This document shows, piece after piece, positions 1 through 8,964 of a stretch of 64,000 bases of DNA. A model generated the notes under the pieces. The model saw only the letters and a list, made by a program, of their open reading frames with translations, was not told the origin of the DNA and did not search any database. Each line of letters begins with the position of its first letter. The stretch's first letter is position 1. The DNA comes from MWEI01 sp964600235 (GTDB lineage: Bacteria > Desulfobacterota > Desulfomonilia > UBA1062): NCBI GenBank assembly GCA_964600235.1, contig CAZRIV010000002.1:248001-312000 (forward strand), given 5' to 3'. The position numbers were made by a program, and so were the translations under genes.

Positions 1-1
1 T

Positions 2-130
2 GCCCGCGACGTGCCCCTGCACATGATCTTCAAGGGATGCATACCCTTTCTCATAGCGATTATCCTCCTTACATTTCTGCTCATCCCGTTCCCCCGGCTG
101 GCCACATTTCTGCCGGGCCTGATAAAGTAA
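2..130 (+). CDS. TRAP transporter large permease (DctM-like), C-terminal fragment
   Basis: Only the last 42 codons are in the window, in frame 2 from the first base to a TAA. The fragment starts with an Ala-Arg-Asp-Val-Pro motif, continues into a hydrophobic membrane segment rich in Ile and Leu, and ends with a short tail. This matches the typical C-terminus of the 12-TM DctM subunit of TRAP transporters, which use an ion gradient to import organic acids delivered by a periplasmic binding protein. The partner genes would lie upstream, outside the window. The assignment rests on a short stretch, so the family is likely but the substrate is unknown. Confidence 0.6.
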   Translation, partial: ARDVPLHMIFKGCIPFLIAIILLTFLLIPFPRLATFLPGLIK

Positions 131-160
131 GATAAGGGATAAAGACCGACTGGAAGCTGA

Positions 161-240
161 CCCGGGACAGGGACGCAAACCGAAAGATGGGGAGTTGCCA
201 GAGGAGAAGTCTGAATATAATAGTGCTCTTCTGTCCGGGG
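161..240. terminator. Possible structured RNA or bidirectional terminator between convergent genes
   Basis: Bases 161-170 can pair with 231-240 (nine of ten positions), closing an 80-nt region that contains further short complementary segments. It lies exactly between the stop of the TRAP gene and the stop of the convergent ACT gene, so a bidirectional transcript end is the simplest reading. There is no clear T-tract. A GGGACGCAAA motif inside it recalls part of the c-di-GMP-I riboswitch, but the rest does not fit. Confidence 0.3.
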
Positions 241-244
241 TATA

Positions 245-700
245 TCAGTATTTCATGTAATGGAACGGTTCGATGGTTGCCAGGGCCTCGGCGCTGATGG
301 TCTTGAACCGGTTTTCCTTCAGGATCTTCTGGACGCCCTCCAAATCCGATACATCTATGACGAAGACGGCGGACTTGTTGCTCTCGAGCACGAAACCATA
401 GGCATTCTCGATATTGATGCCGGCCTTGCCCATCAGTTGAACGAGCCTGTCCATGCCGCCGGGTCTGTCGTCGATGACAACCGCGATGATCTCTTTCAGG
501 CTGGCCTGCACCCCTTCTTTGGTGAGGGCCTTGAGGGCGAGTTTCGGATCATCCACCAGGATGTTGAAGAAGCCTTTGTCGCCGAAGGATGAGATGGTTA
601 TGGCCCGGATGTTGATCTTTTCCCTGGTGAGGATTCCTGACACCCGGGCAAGCATGCCCGGCTTGTTCTCGACAGGAACGGTCAGTTGATATGCGATCAT
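245..700 (-). CDS. Tandem ACT domain protein
   Basis: 151 residues made almost entirely of two ACT domains, roughly residues 1-66 and 70-150. The first begins with YQLTVPVENKPGMLARV, the classic ACT opening strand and helix with the Gly-Met-Leu turn that binds amino-acid ligands at the dimer interface. The second has the GGMDRLVQLM counterpart. No catalytic domain is present, so this is a stand-alone ligand-sensing protein of the type often found next to phenylacetate-CoA ligase or indolepyruvate oxidoreductase genes. Those genes could lie outside or be absent; here the upstream neighbour is a divergent membrane protein gene. The ligand is unknown. The start ATG at 700 follows a weak purine-rich stretch. 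Confidence 0.85.
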   Translation of the reverse strand: MIAYQLTVPVENKPGMLARVSGILTREKINIRAITISSFGDKGFFNILVDDPKLALKALTKEGVQASLKEIIAVVIDDRPGGMDRLVQLMGKAGINIENAYGFVLESNKSAVFVIDVSDLEGVQKILKENRFKTISAEALATIEPFHYMKY

Positions 701-1013
701 AACCCACCCTTTTCATTTTAGAGCGTAATGGTGATACATGCGTTCCGGGCCGTTTCCAATGACCTGCCCCTTAAGATATATATCAATATTCCTTCATGTC
801 CATGTCAAGGCAATTCTTTGCGGAAGGAAACGAAGGGGTGGAAGAGAGATATTCCCATATGTGCTATGCTGGTTTCACCGGGCCTGCCAACGGTTGGTCT
901 GCCCGGTGAACATCCGGGGCCTTAGACGTGAATTGTGCAAAACATGTTGCAACCATGCGCCATTGTTTATACAATCATTGTTAACCCGTTCGATCCTCGG
1001 CGGAGATTGCAGT
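701..1013. other. Intergenic region between divergent genes
   Basis: About 310 bases separate the divergent ACT and zinc-ribbon membrane protein genes. The frame of the downstream gene stays open back to 738, but that extension encodes a Cys- and Arg-rich sequence without recognisable structure and precedes a good ribosome site near 1001, so it was treated as non-coding. Promoters for both genes should be here; I see no convincing pair of boxes. Confidence 0.5.
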
Positions 1014-1508
1014 ATGACGCTGCGGCATATGGACGAGATCAGGACCAGGCAGAGTGGTGTTGAAATGAACCAGGAAGAACACAGTCCATCCGGGTATGAA
1101 CCGGCTCCCAAGGCAAAGATCATCAGGCAGGAGTATAAGGATGTCCTGGGCAAGGAAGCAGGCCTTGGCATGCTGTCTCGTCTGAGCCTTGTGGCCGGCA
1201 TCGTGGGGGTGCTGGGGTGTATCATTGCGGGAAGCATCACGGGAAAGCTCAATCTCCTTGCGGTGGGCATGCTCATCCTGGTTGCAGGCCTGGTCCTCTA
1301 TGTCATTTTCGGTGCCTTTTCAGAGATCATCAGGCTCCTGAAGGCCGTGGCAGGCATACCCTATACGGGCACCATCTCCGGCAGCGGCACGGGCACCATC
1401 CATATCTGCTCCGACTGCGGCAGCCTCAACTATCCCGATGTGCCCAAGTGCAGGAAGTGCGGGACCGAGTTTGAAAAACCCGATGAAGCGCAAACGGCCG
1501 AGAAGTGA
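1014..1508 (+). CDS. Small membrane protein with C-terminal zinc ribbon
   Basis: 164 residues from the ATG at 1014, which is preceded by a GGAG-like ribosome site; an internal ATG at 1065 is an alternative. The N-terminal third is charged and soluble. Two adjacent hydrophobic segments follow (about residues 65-110), then a short linker with Gly-Ser repeats and a C-terminal four-cysteine zinc ribbon (CSDCGSLNYPDVPKCRKCG). This looks like a small inner-membrane protein with a cytoplasmic metal-binding tail. I do not recognise a named family, and neither serA downstream nor the ACT protein upstream suggests a function. Confidence 0.7.
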   Translation: MTLRHMDEIRTRQSGVEMNQEEHSPSGYEPAPKAKIIRQEYKDVLGKEAGLGMLSRLSLVAGIVGVLGCIIAGSITGKLNLLAVGMLILVAGLVLYVIFGAFSEIIRLLKAVAGIPYTGTISGSGTGTIHICSDCGSLNYPDVPKCRKCGTEFEKPDEAQTAEK

Positions 1509-1694
1509 AGAAAGACTCTCAGAACCCCGGTGAAGGGGTGCAGAACCCTGCAGAATACCTTTAAGTAATCCAGGGCAGCTGGAAACCCCCGCCTGATCAG
1601 ATCATTTTTCCGACACACGAGACCTCTGCAGTTTTTTAGCTTGGCACGGAATGCATCTTCTGCAATAGAGTAATTTCAGAGAGAGGAGGGTAAT

Positions 1695-2855
1695 ATGTAC
1701 AAGATCGATCTGTTGAACAACATCTCGGAAAAGGGCCTGAGTCTATTCTCGGAAAAGTACACGTATAAGGCCGACATTCCTGAACCGGACGGAATCCTGG
1801 TGCGGAGCAAGGAAATGAAGGACATGACCTTGCCTCCAAGTGTCAAGGCGATTGCTCGTGCAGGGGCCGGGGTCAACAATATACCCATCGACAAGTGTTC
1901 GGAAAAAGGCATCGTTGTTTTCAATACCCCGGGTGCGAACGCCAATGGGGTGAAGGAACTCGTCATACTGGGTCTTTTGCTGGCATCACGGAAGGTGACG
2001 CAGGGAATCATCTGGACCAAGGGGCTGGTGGGCGAGGGCGACAAGGTGCCCGACCTGATCGAAAAGGGGAAGTCAAAGTTCGGCGGTACGGAGATCCTGG
2101 GTAAGAAGCTTGGAGTTGTCGGGTTAGGCGCCATAGGCACCATGGTTGCCAACACTGCCGAAGTCCTCGGTATGGAAGTATGGGGATACGATCCGTTCCT
2201 GTCCATCGAAGCGGCATGGAGGCTGTCCCGCAACACGAAAAGGGCGGCGAGCATGGACAAGCTGTTCTCCGAGTGTGATTTCATCTCGCTTCACGCGCCC
2301 TTGAACAAGGACACCAGGGGATACATCAATGCGGAGAGATTCGCAGTCATGAAGAAAGGCGCCGTAATCCTGAACTTTGCCAGGAGGGAACTGGTCAATA
2401 CCGCTGACCTGAACAAAGCGATTGCCGACGGTATCGTGAGCTGCTACGTAACCGACTTCCCTGATGAAGAGCTGATCAAGATGGACAAATGCATAGCCAT
2501 CCCGCATCTGGGGGCCTCCACCGAGGAGTCTGAAGAAAACTGCGCGATCATGGCGGCCATGCAGCTCATGGATTTTCTGGAGAACGGGAATATCAAGAAC
2601 TCCGTGAATTTCCCCGAGTGCTTCCTTGACAGATCGGGTAATAAGAGATTGACCATCTCCAACCAGAATTCGCCGGGTATGATTGAAAAGATCACGCACC
2701 TCTTCGGCGACAACAAGATCAATATCGCGGACATGCTCAACAAGAGCAAAGGCAATGTTGCATACAATATCATAGACATTGATGGCGATATTAAGGATGA
2801 CCTGTTAAAGAAAATCAGCTCGATTGAGGGAGTCATCTCGGTCAGGGTGCTCTAA
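1695..2855 (+). CDS. serA: D-3-phosphoglycerate dehydrogenase, short form with ACT domain
   Basis: Oxidises 3-phosphoglycerate to 3-phosphohydroxypyruvate with NAD+, the first step of serine synthesis. The 386-residue protein has the D-2-hydroxyacid dehydrogenase fold. The NAD-binding GLGAIG motif is at 143-148, and the catalytic Arg, acidic residue and His are near R230, E258 and H271 (in PHLGAST). A C-terminal ACT domain at about 318-386 probably mediates serine feedback. The substrate domain is short and the protein resembles the phosphoglycerate dehydrogenases of clostridia and deltaproteobacteria more than E. coli SerA. AGGAGG lies just upstream of the ATG. No serC neighbour is visible. 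Another hydroxyacid as substrate cannot be excluded. Confidence 0.85.
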   Translation: MYKIDLLNNISEKGLSLFSEKYTYKADIPEPDGILVRSKEMKDMTLPPSVKAIARAGAGVNNIPIDKCSEKGIVVFNTPGANANGVKELVILGLLLASRKVTQGIIWTKGLVGEGDKVPDLIEKGKSKFGGTEILGKKLGVVGLGAIGTMVANTAEVLGMEVWGYDPFLSIEAAWRLSRNTKRAASMDKLFSECDFISLHAPLNKDTRGYINAERFAVMKKGAVILNFARRELVNTADLNKAIADGIVSCYVTDFPDEELIKMDKCIAIPHLGASTEESEENCAIMAAMQLMDFLENGNIKNSVNFPECFLDRSGNKRLTISNQNSPGMIEKITHLFGDNKINIADMLNKSKGNVAYNIIDIDGDIKDDLLKKISSIEGVISVRVL

Positions 2856-2875
2856 GATATTCTTTTAATGTCAGA

Positions 2876-2910
2876 GCAAAGTGTCCGGTGCCATTCGCCG
2901 GACACTTTGC
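2876..2910 (+). terminator. Hairpin terminator after serA
   Basis: A perfect 13-bp inverted repeat, 2876-2888 with 2898-2910, separated by 9 nt and lying 21 nt after the serA stop. It lacks a T-run, so it may be a weak or factor-assisted terminator, but the position between two unrelated genes fits transcription termination. Confidence 0.6.
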
Positions 2911-3026
2911 CATCCGCAGACCACCTCCTCACAACACTTCACAAACACCACACGGCCCTGAGGGCATTGACAATCCTTTGTCTTGTGAGATAGATTCGGG
3001 TGGCTTGTTACAAGAAGGAGGAAGGA

Positions 3027-5816
3027 ATGGACTACAAGGAAACGCTGTGTCTGCCGAATACCGAATTCCCCATGAAGGCCAAGCTTGTGCAGAAGGAGCC
3101 TGAGATACTTCAGCGCTGGGAGCAGGAGAAGCTCTACCACAAGATTATTGAGGCCTCAGCAGGCAGGGACAAGTTCATACTCCATGACGGACCGCCATAC
3201 GCCAACGGACATATCCATCTGGGAACGGCGCTGAATAAGATATTGAAGGACATTATCGTGAAGTCCCTCTTCATGATGGGCCACAACACGTTCTATATGC
3301 CAGGATGGGACTGCCACGGGCTGCCCATCGAGCACCAGGTGGAGATATCCTCAGGCGACAAGATCGCGGACATGACCAAGGCTGATATCCGCAGGAAATG
3401 CCGGGAATATGCAGGCGAATTCCTCGACATCCAGCGCAACGAGTTCAAGCGTCTCGGCGTGCTGGGCCTGTGGGAAGACCCCTACATCACCATGTCATAC
3501 AAGTACGAGGCCACCATTGTCCGCGAGTTGGGCAAGTTCATCGGCAACGGGTCACTTTACAAGGCCCGCAAGCCCGTCTACTGGTGTGCCACCTGCCAGA
3601 CCGCCCTGGCCGAGGCCGAGGTGGAGTACAACGACCAGACTACGCCCGCTATCTTCGTGCGGTTCAAGATGATATCCGACGTTTCAACAGTAGTGCCGGA
3701 GCTCAAAGAGCACAAGGATGATTCTTATGTGGTCATCTGGACCACCACGCCATGGACCATCCCGGCAAACCTCGCCGTGGCCTTCCATCCGGACCTGGAC
3801 TATGCCGCAGTCAAGACCGACCGGTACGGCGTGCTCATCATGGCCAACGACCTGGTGCATGCGGTCACGCAGCAGATCGGGGTCAAGGCCCATGAGACCC
3901 TGGCCGTATTCAAGGGTAAGGTAATGGAGGGCCTCAAGGCACGCCACCCGCTCTACGACCGCGAGTCGCTGCTCATCCTGGCCCCCTTTGTCACGCTGGA
4001 TGCCGGGAGCGGACTGGTGCACATAGCGCCGGGACACGGCGAGGAAGACTATGAGATCGGCAAGGTCTACGGCCTGGACATCTATGCCCCGGTGGACAAC
4101 GAGGGCAGGTTCACCAAGGAGGTCGAAGAGTTTGCAGGCAAGTTCGTGTTCGATGCCAACGACGACGTGAACAAGGCCCTGAAGAGGGAAGGGGCGCTGC
4201 TGGGCGTGGACAGCTACAGCCATTCGTACCCCTACTGCTGGCGGTGCAAGCACGCCATCATCTTCCGTTCCACCAACCAGTGGTTCATTTCGCTGGAGCA
4301 TGGCGACCTCCGCAGGAAGGCATTGCAGGCCATCCAGAACGTGAAGTGGATCCCCTCCTGGGGAAGGGAGCGCATCTACGGCATGGTGGAGAACAGGCCC
4401 GACTGGTGCATCTCAAGGCAGAGGGCCTGGGGCGTTCCCATCCCGGTCTTCAACTGCAAGGACTGCGGCGAGGTGCTGGCGTCGCAGCAGGTGGCCCAAC
4501 ATGTAGCCGAGCTCTTTGAGAAGGAGGGCGCGGATGCATGGTTCACGCATTCCGAGAAGGACCTCCTGCCCGAAGGCATGAAGTGCGCCGGCTGCTCAGG
4601 GACCAACCTGGTCAAGGAAGAGGACATCGTGGATGTGTGGTTCGACTCGGGTGTGAGCTATGCGGCGGTATGCGAGGACGATGAGAGACTGGGCGTTCCT
4701 GTGGACATGTACCTCGAGGGTTCGGATCAGCACCGTGGATGGTTCCACAGCACATTGCTCACCTCAGTGGGCACACGCGGCGCTGCGCCCTACAAGACCG
4801 TGCTCACCCACGGGTTCGTGGTGGACGGTGATGGCCGCAAGATGTCCAAGTCCCTGGGCAACACCATTGCCCCCCAGGAGATCATCGACAAGTACGGTGC
4901 CGAGATCTTAAGGCTGTGGGTCAGCGCCCAGGACTACAAGAACGACATAAGGATATCCAAGGAGATCATCGAGCGGCTGGTGGAGACCTACCGCCGCATC
5001 AGGAACACGGCCCGCTACCTCCTGGGCAACCTTGCAGGGTTCAATCCCGACACGGACATGGTTGCGTACAAGGATATGCTCGAGATCGACCGTTATGCAC
5101 TGCACACCACACAGGCACTTATTGAAAAGGTCCGCAGGGCCTACGAAGAGTTCGAGCCCTATGTCATCTACCAGCAGGTGCACAACTTCTGCGTGGTGGA
5201 CATGAGCGCCTTCTACCTGGACGTGCTCAAGGACAGGCTCTATGTGTACAAGGCAGGCTCCAGGGAGAGAAAGTCCGCCCAGAGCGCATTGTTCAGGATC
5301 CTGGTGGATCTCACCAGACTCATCGCACCTGTCCTGGCCTTCACGGCAGAAGAGATATGGGATTATGTCCCGGCCTTTTCCGGCAAGGAGGACAGCGTGC
5401 ACCTGGGAACCATGCCGGCCACGGACCCCGGCCTCAAGGATGAGGTGCTCAAAGAAAAGTGGGAGCGTATCCTGGCGTTGAAGCAGGAGGTGTCAAAGGT
5501 GCTCGAAGGCGCACGCAGGGACAAGGTCATCGGCCATCCCCTGGATGCCAAGGTGATACTTACTGCGGACGGCGACACCTACGATTTTCTCAAAGATGTG
5601 GAGCAGTTCCTCGAGGACGTGTTCATCTGCTCGGGGGTTGAAGTGGCAAGGGGAGAGGGTCCCTATATAGAGAGCGAGAACTTCGCCCAGCTCCGCATCG
5701 AGACACAGAAGGCGACAGGGAAAAAATGCCCCAGGTGCTGGCACTACCGCGAGGGGATCGGCCAGAGTCAGGCACACCCAGAGCTTTGTCCCAGGTGTGT
5801 GGAGCAGCTGGGTTGA
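3027..5816 (+). CDS. ileS: Isoleucyl-tRNA synthetase
   Basis: Charges tRNA-Ile with isoleucine and edits valine. The protein is 929 residues, the usual length for the bacterial form with a C-terminal zinc finger. The class I HIGH signature is at about 61-66 (GHIHLG) and KMSKS at 605-609. The connective editing domain lies between them, and the anticodon-binding region ends in a four-cysteine motif (CPRCWHY ... CPRC). The ATG at 3027 is chosen because AAGGAGG lies six bases upstream; an upstream GTG at 3000 would place the ribosome site inside the gene. lspA, often the next gene in proteobacteria, is not present here. Confidence 0.97.
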   Translation: MDYKETLCLPNTEFPMKAKLVQKEPEILQRWEQEKLYHKIIEASAGRDKFILHDGPPYANGHIHLGTALNKILKDIIVKSLFMMGHNTFYMPGWDCHGLPIEHQVEISSGDKIADMTKADIRRKCREYAGEFLDIQRNEFKRLGVLGLWEDPYITMSYKYEATIVRELGKFIGNGSLYKARKPVYWCATCQTALAEAEVEYNDQTTPAIFVRFKMISDVSTVVPELKEHKDDSYVVIWTTTPWTIPANLAVAFHPDLDYAAVKTDRYGVLIMANDLVHAVTQQIGVKAHETLAVFKGKVMEGLKARHPLYDRESLLILAPFVTLDAGSGLVHIAPGHGEEDYEIGKVYGLDIYAPVDNEGRFTKEVEEFAGKFVFDANDDVNKALKREGALLGVDSYSHSYPYCWRCKHAIIFRSTNQWFISLEHGDLRRKALQAIQNVKWIPSWGRERIYGMVENRPDWCISRQRAWGVPIPVFNCKDCGEVLASQQVAQHVAELFEKEGADAWFTHSEKDLLPEGMKCAGCSGTNLVKEEDIVDVWFDSGVSYAAVCEDDERLGVPVDMYLEGSDQHRGWFHSTLLTSVGTRGAAPYKTVLTHGFVVDGDGRKMSKSLGNTIAPQEIIDKYGAEILRLWVSAQDYKNDIRISKEIIERLVETYRRIRNTARYLLGNLAGFNPDTDMVAYKDMLEIDRYALHTTQALIEKVRRAYEEFEPYVIYQQVHNFCVVDMSAFYLDVLKDRLYVYKAGSRERKSAQSALFRILVDLTRLIAPVLAFTAEEIWDYVPAFSGKEDSVHLGTMPATDPGLKDEVLKEKWERILALKQEVSKVLEGARRDKVIGHPLDAKVILTADGDTYDFLKDVEQFLEDVFICSGVEVARGEGPYIESENFAQLRIETQKATGKKCPRCWHYREGIGQSQAHPELCPRCVEQLG

Positions 5817-5851
5817 TGAGGCTCGCGGTCCGGGATCTTTGAAAATGGCAC

Positions 5852-5885
5852 AGAGAGGCCCTGCCGATTATTGCAGGGCCTCTCT
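5852..5885 (+). terminator. Hairpin terminator after ileS
   Basis: A perfect 13-bp inverted repeat, 5852-5864 with 5873-5885, with an 8-nt loop, 35 nt after the ileS stop. Like the hairpin after serA it has no long T-run. Confidence 0.65.
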
Positions 5886-5988
5886 TGTATGGAAATGACT
5901 GAATGAGCATTGTGCGGCTTCACTGGTTTCTCAAGGAGATTTAATCCCTCTCTGAGGTCCCACGACAAAAGGTTTGTGCAGACAGGCC

Positions 5989-7998
5989 ATGGAGACAATT
6001 TTTCTCAGTGAAATCATTATTTTCCTGAGTCTCATCACCGCGGTGATCTTTGTGTTCCTGCGATTGAAACTCCCTGCCATTATTGGATTCATCCTTACGG
6101 GCATCCTGGCAGGTCCCCAGGGTTTCGCACTCATCAGCAGTTCCTCGAATGTGGCCTTTGTCTCCGATCTCGGCATTGTCCTGCTCCTGTTCACCATCGG
6201 GATCGAGTTCTCACTGAAGGATTTTCTCGAGATCAGGAGGAGCATTTTCATCGGCGGGGCCGTTCAGGTTGGTGCGACATTGGGGATTACCTACGCAGCG
6301 TGCATTCTGATCGGGCTCAGCCACCAGGAGGCATTGCTGATAGGCCTGCTCGTCTCCATGAGCTCCACGGCCATTGTGCTCAAGATGCTCGATGAGAGGG
6401 CGGAGATGACCAGCCCCCATGGGAAGAACGCCTTTTCCATCCTTATCTTCCAGGACTTCCTCGTCGTCCCCGCCATGATCATGATCCCCCTCATGGCAGG
6501 CAGTCATACGGGAATGGAGGGGTCAGCTCCTCTCGTCCTCGCCGAGGCGTGCGGGTTCATCCTCTTTCTCTACGCGGCATACAAGTGGATTGTCCCGGGG
6601 ATTCTCTATCAGGTGGCCCGCACCAAGAGCAGGGAGCTCTTCCTCATGACCGTAATCCTGTTGTGCCTGGGCGTGGCGTGGGTCACCTCTCTTTTGGGGC
6701 TGTCGCTTGCCCTGGGTGCGTTCCTGGCAGGTCTCATCATCTCGGAATCCGAATATGCCCAGGAGGCCCTGGGCAGGATACTCCCCTTCAGGGACGTGTT
6801 CCTGAGCCTGTTCTTCATCTCCATCGGGATGCTCCTTAACCTGCCGTTCCTTTACGAACATGCATTGCTGATACTCGGATTCGTCCTGCTGATAATTGTG
6901 TTGAAGGTCATGACAGGTTCCTTCGCCACCCTGGTAATGGGCTACCCCCTGCGTTCTGCGGTACTCGTGGGCATCTCGCTGGCGCAGGTGGGGGAATTCT
7001 CGCTGATCCTGGGCAAGGCAGGCCTTGAGAACATGATTCTCGATCTGAACGCCTACCAGGCATTCCTGGGGGTCTCGCTGGTGACCATGGCCCTGACGCC
7101 ATTCTGCATGAACGCGGCCCCGAAGATCGCCAACCTGTCTGTCAGGTTGCCGTTCCCTCAGCGGATCATAAGCGGTCTCAGGCCCCTGAAGGTCATGCCT
7201 GATGAAGATCAGCCCGCCAGGAAGAAGGACCACCTCGTGATAATAGGGTACGGGGTGAACGGCAGAAATCTCTCCAGGGCTGCACGGCTCGCCGAGATCC
7301 CCTATGTCATCATCGAGATGAATCCTGAGACGGTGCGCTCCGAGAGGGTAAAGGGGGAACCCATCTTTTACGGCGACGCAACCCAGGAGGCCGTTCTCAA
7401 GCACGTTGACATACATGATGCCCACGTCCTGGTCATCACCATCCCGGATGTGGCTGCGGCACGCAGGGTTACACAGCTCGGACGCAAGCTGAACCCGTCG
7501 GTGCATATCATCGCCCGTACGAGGTATCTCAGGGAGGTGGCGCCGCTGGCGGAGCTGGGCGCCGACGTGGTGATCCCTGAAGAATTCGAAACCTCCATCG
7601 AGATCTTCTCGAGGGCTTTGTCCGAGTACCTCGTGCCCCGCGACGACATCGAACGGTTCATTTCGGAGCTCCGCTCCAGCGGGTATGAGATGCTCCGTAG
7701 CCTCTCAGGCGAGGCAACCACCGTGCGGAGCCTCCAGAACGACCTCCCGGACTTCAAGGTGAATACCCTCAAGGTGCATCGGGAAAGCATGGTGGTCGGA
7801 AAGTCCCTCACCGAGCTGCAGATCAGAAAACAATACCGGGCGAGCATCCTCGCCATAAGGCGTGCGGACAAGACCATCATCAACCCGGGCGGGGAAGAGG
7901 TCCTCCTGGCGGATGACCAGCTTATCGTATCGGGGGACATTGGCAGCATCCTTGCCATCATACCCCTCCTGAGGAGCTGTACCCGGGAGGACGGATGA
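5989..7998 (+). CDS. Kef/CPA2-type monovalent cation:proton antiporter with TrkA domains
   Basis: 669 residues. The first ~390 form about a dozen hydrophobic segments typical of the CPA2 sodium/potassium-proton exchanger fold. This is followed by a cytoplasmic TrkA-N (RCK) nucleotide-binding domain with a GYGVNG motif at 420-425 and a TrkA-C domain at about 575-665. Such proteins exchange K+ or Na+ for H+ and are gated by NAD(H) or other nucleotides. It resembles YbaL/KefB-like proteins of anaerobes. The start is uncertain: the ATG at 5989 is chosen, but an in-frame TTG at 5974 with a nearby AAGG is possible. No ancillary KefF/KefG-like gene adjoins it. Confidence 0.88.
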   Translation: METIFLSEIIIFLSLITAVIFVFLRLKLPAIIGFILTGILAGPQGFALISSSSNVAFVSDLGIVLLLFTIGIEFSLKDFLEIRRSIFIGGAVQVGATLGITYAACILIGLSHQEALLIGLLVSMSSTAIVLKMLDERAEMTSPHGKNAFSILIFQDFLVVPAMIMIPLMAGSHTGMEGSAPLVLAEACGFILFLYAAYKWIVPGILYQVARTKSRELFLMTVILLCLGVAWVTSLLGLSLALGAFLAGLIISESEYAQEALGRILPFRDVFLSLFFISIGMLLNLPFLYEHALLILGFVLLIIVLKVMTGSFATLVMGYPLRSAVLVGISLAQVGEFSLILGKAGLENMILDLNAYQAFLGVSLVTMALTPFCMNAAPKIANLSVRLPFPQRIISGLRPLKVMPDEDQPARKKDHLVIIGYGVNGRNLSRAARLAEIPYVIIEMNPETVRSERVKGEPIFYGDATQEAVLKHVDIHDAHVLVITIPDVAAARRVTQLGRKLNPSVHIIARTRYLREVAPLAELGADVVIPEEFETSIEIFSRALSEYLVPRDDIERFISELRSSGYEMLRSLSGEATTVRSLQNDLPDFKVNTLKVHRESMVVGKSLTELQIRKQYRASILAIRRADKTIINPGGEEVLLADDQLIVSGDIGSILAIIPLLRSCTREDG

Positions 7999-8030
7999 GC
8001 CGTCTCAATGTCGCTCCTTCATGAAAAGGA

Positions 8031-8059
8031 TTGACTCCTTCGGGCATTGTGGATACAAA
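8031..8059 (+). promoter_or_regulatory. Candidate sigma-70 promoter for the nitrilase/ATPase pair
   Basis: TTGACT at 8031-8036 and TACAAA at 8054-8059 are separated by exactly 17 bases, about 70 bases before the nitrilase start. The -35 matches 5 of 6 and the -10 matches 4 of 6 consensus positions. Confidence 0.45.
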
Positions 8060-8127
8060 AAATCACCGGCGATCATAAGCTCTTATACGAAACATTATAA
8101 GGCCGGCCGGGGCCTGGAGAATGCGTC

Positions 8128-8964
8128 ATGGCAGATCACGCGACCATAGGCATGTGCCAGAATCTCATTACATACGACTTTGAGAAAAACATTGCCAGGG
8201 CGCTTTCCATGGTGGACAAGGCTGCCGGCTCGGGGGCTCAGATCGTTGTGTTCACTGAGATGTTCTTTACCCCCTATGAGCCCAAGGCCATCCGCTCTGC
8301 GGCACCTTACAGCCCTGGGGCCCTTGATTCCCTGCGCGAAAAGGCCGCCGGCCACAAGATCCATATCGTGACAGGCTCCATGCCCTGGCCCTCGGACGGG
8401 GAAAAGCTCTACAACAGGGTTTATGTGATAGATCCCGATGGTGAAGTTATCCACCACCACGACAAGGTACACCTCTTTGACTGCACTCCTCCCGGAGGGC
8501 CGTCGGTGAGGGAATCCGACACGACGGTTGCGGGCGATTCCATCGGACATTTTGAAACCCCCTGGGGCAGGGCGTCGGTGATCGTGTGTTACGATATCCG
8601 CTTCACACCCCTGACTCAGGTTCTGGCGGACAGGGATATCAGGTTACTGTTTGTCCCTGCGGCCTTTTCCAAGGCAACCGGTAAGGCCCACTGGGAGATG
8701 CTGGTCAGGATGCGGGCCATTGAGCTCCAGGCCTTTGTCGTGGGGGTGCAGCCCGCATACAATCCTGACCTGAGGTATGTGCCCTGGGGACATTCCCTGG
8801 CAGCATCCCCATGGGGGGATATTCTCTGTGACGCCGGCGCCGGTGAAACGGTCAAGGTCGTGAGGCTGGATATGGCTGATATTGAGAGGATAAGGACCCA
8901 GTTCCCTCTGCGCGCACATCGCAGGCTTGATCTTTACCAGACGAACTGGAAAGGTGGATCATGA
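8128..8964 (+). CDS. Carbon-nitrogen hydrolase (nitrilase superfamily)
   Basis: 278 residues with the full Glu-Lys-Cys triad of the nitrilase superfamily: E44 (in VFTEMF), K113 (in HDKVHLF) and C154 (in VIVCYDIRF). The sequence is closest in style to the Nit2/omega-amidase and YafV-like branch, which deaminate alpha-keto-acid omega-amides or related small amides in the cytoplasm. The exact substrate cannot be read from the sequence. A GGAGA ribosome site precedes the ATG. The stop overlaps the start of the following ABC ATPase gene by four bases, so the two are co-translated. Confidence 0.85.
   Translation: MADHATIGMCQNLITYDFEKNIARALSMVDKAAGSGAQIVVFTEMFFTPYEPKAIRSAAPYSPGALDSLREKAAGHKIHIVTGSMPWPSDGEKLYNRVYVIDPDGEVIHHHDKVHLFDCTPPGGPSVRESDTTVAGDSIGHFETPWGRASVIVCYDIRFTPLTQVLADRDIRLLFVPAAFSKATGKAHWEMLVRMRAIELQAFVVGVQPAYNPDLRYVPWGHSLAASPWGDILCDAGAGETVKVVRLDMADIERIRTQFPLRAHRRLDLYQTNWKGGS

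Noticed and set aside
168..177. Possible c-di-GMP-I riboswitch (GGGACGCAAA)
   Set aside because: Only one short motif fits; the second helix and the tetraloop receptor are missing, and no plus-strand gene follows closely.
738..1013. N-terminal extension of the zinc-ribbon membrane protein
   Set aside because: Unstructured Cys/Arg-rich translation, and a better ribosome site at 1001 supports the ATG at 1014.
1641..1660. Sigma-54-like TGGCACG before serA
   Set aside because: GG and GC are only eight bases apart; the spacing required is ten.
6523..7506. 327-residue minus-strand frame over the Kef antiporter
   Set aside because: Antisense shadow; it has Gln/Glu/His-rich composition and no recognisable domain.
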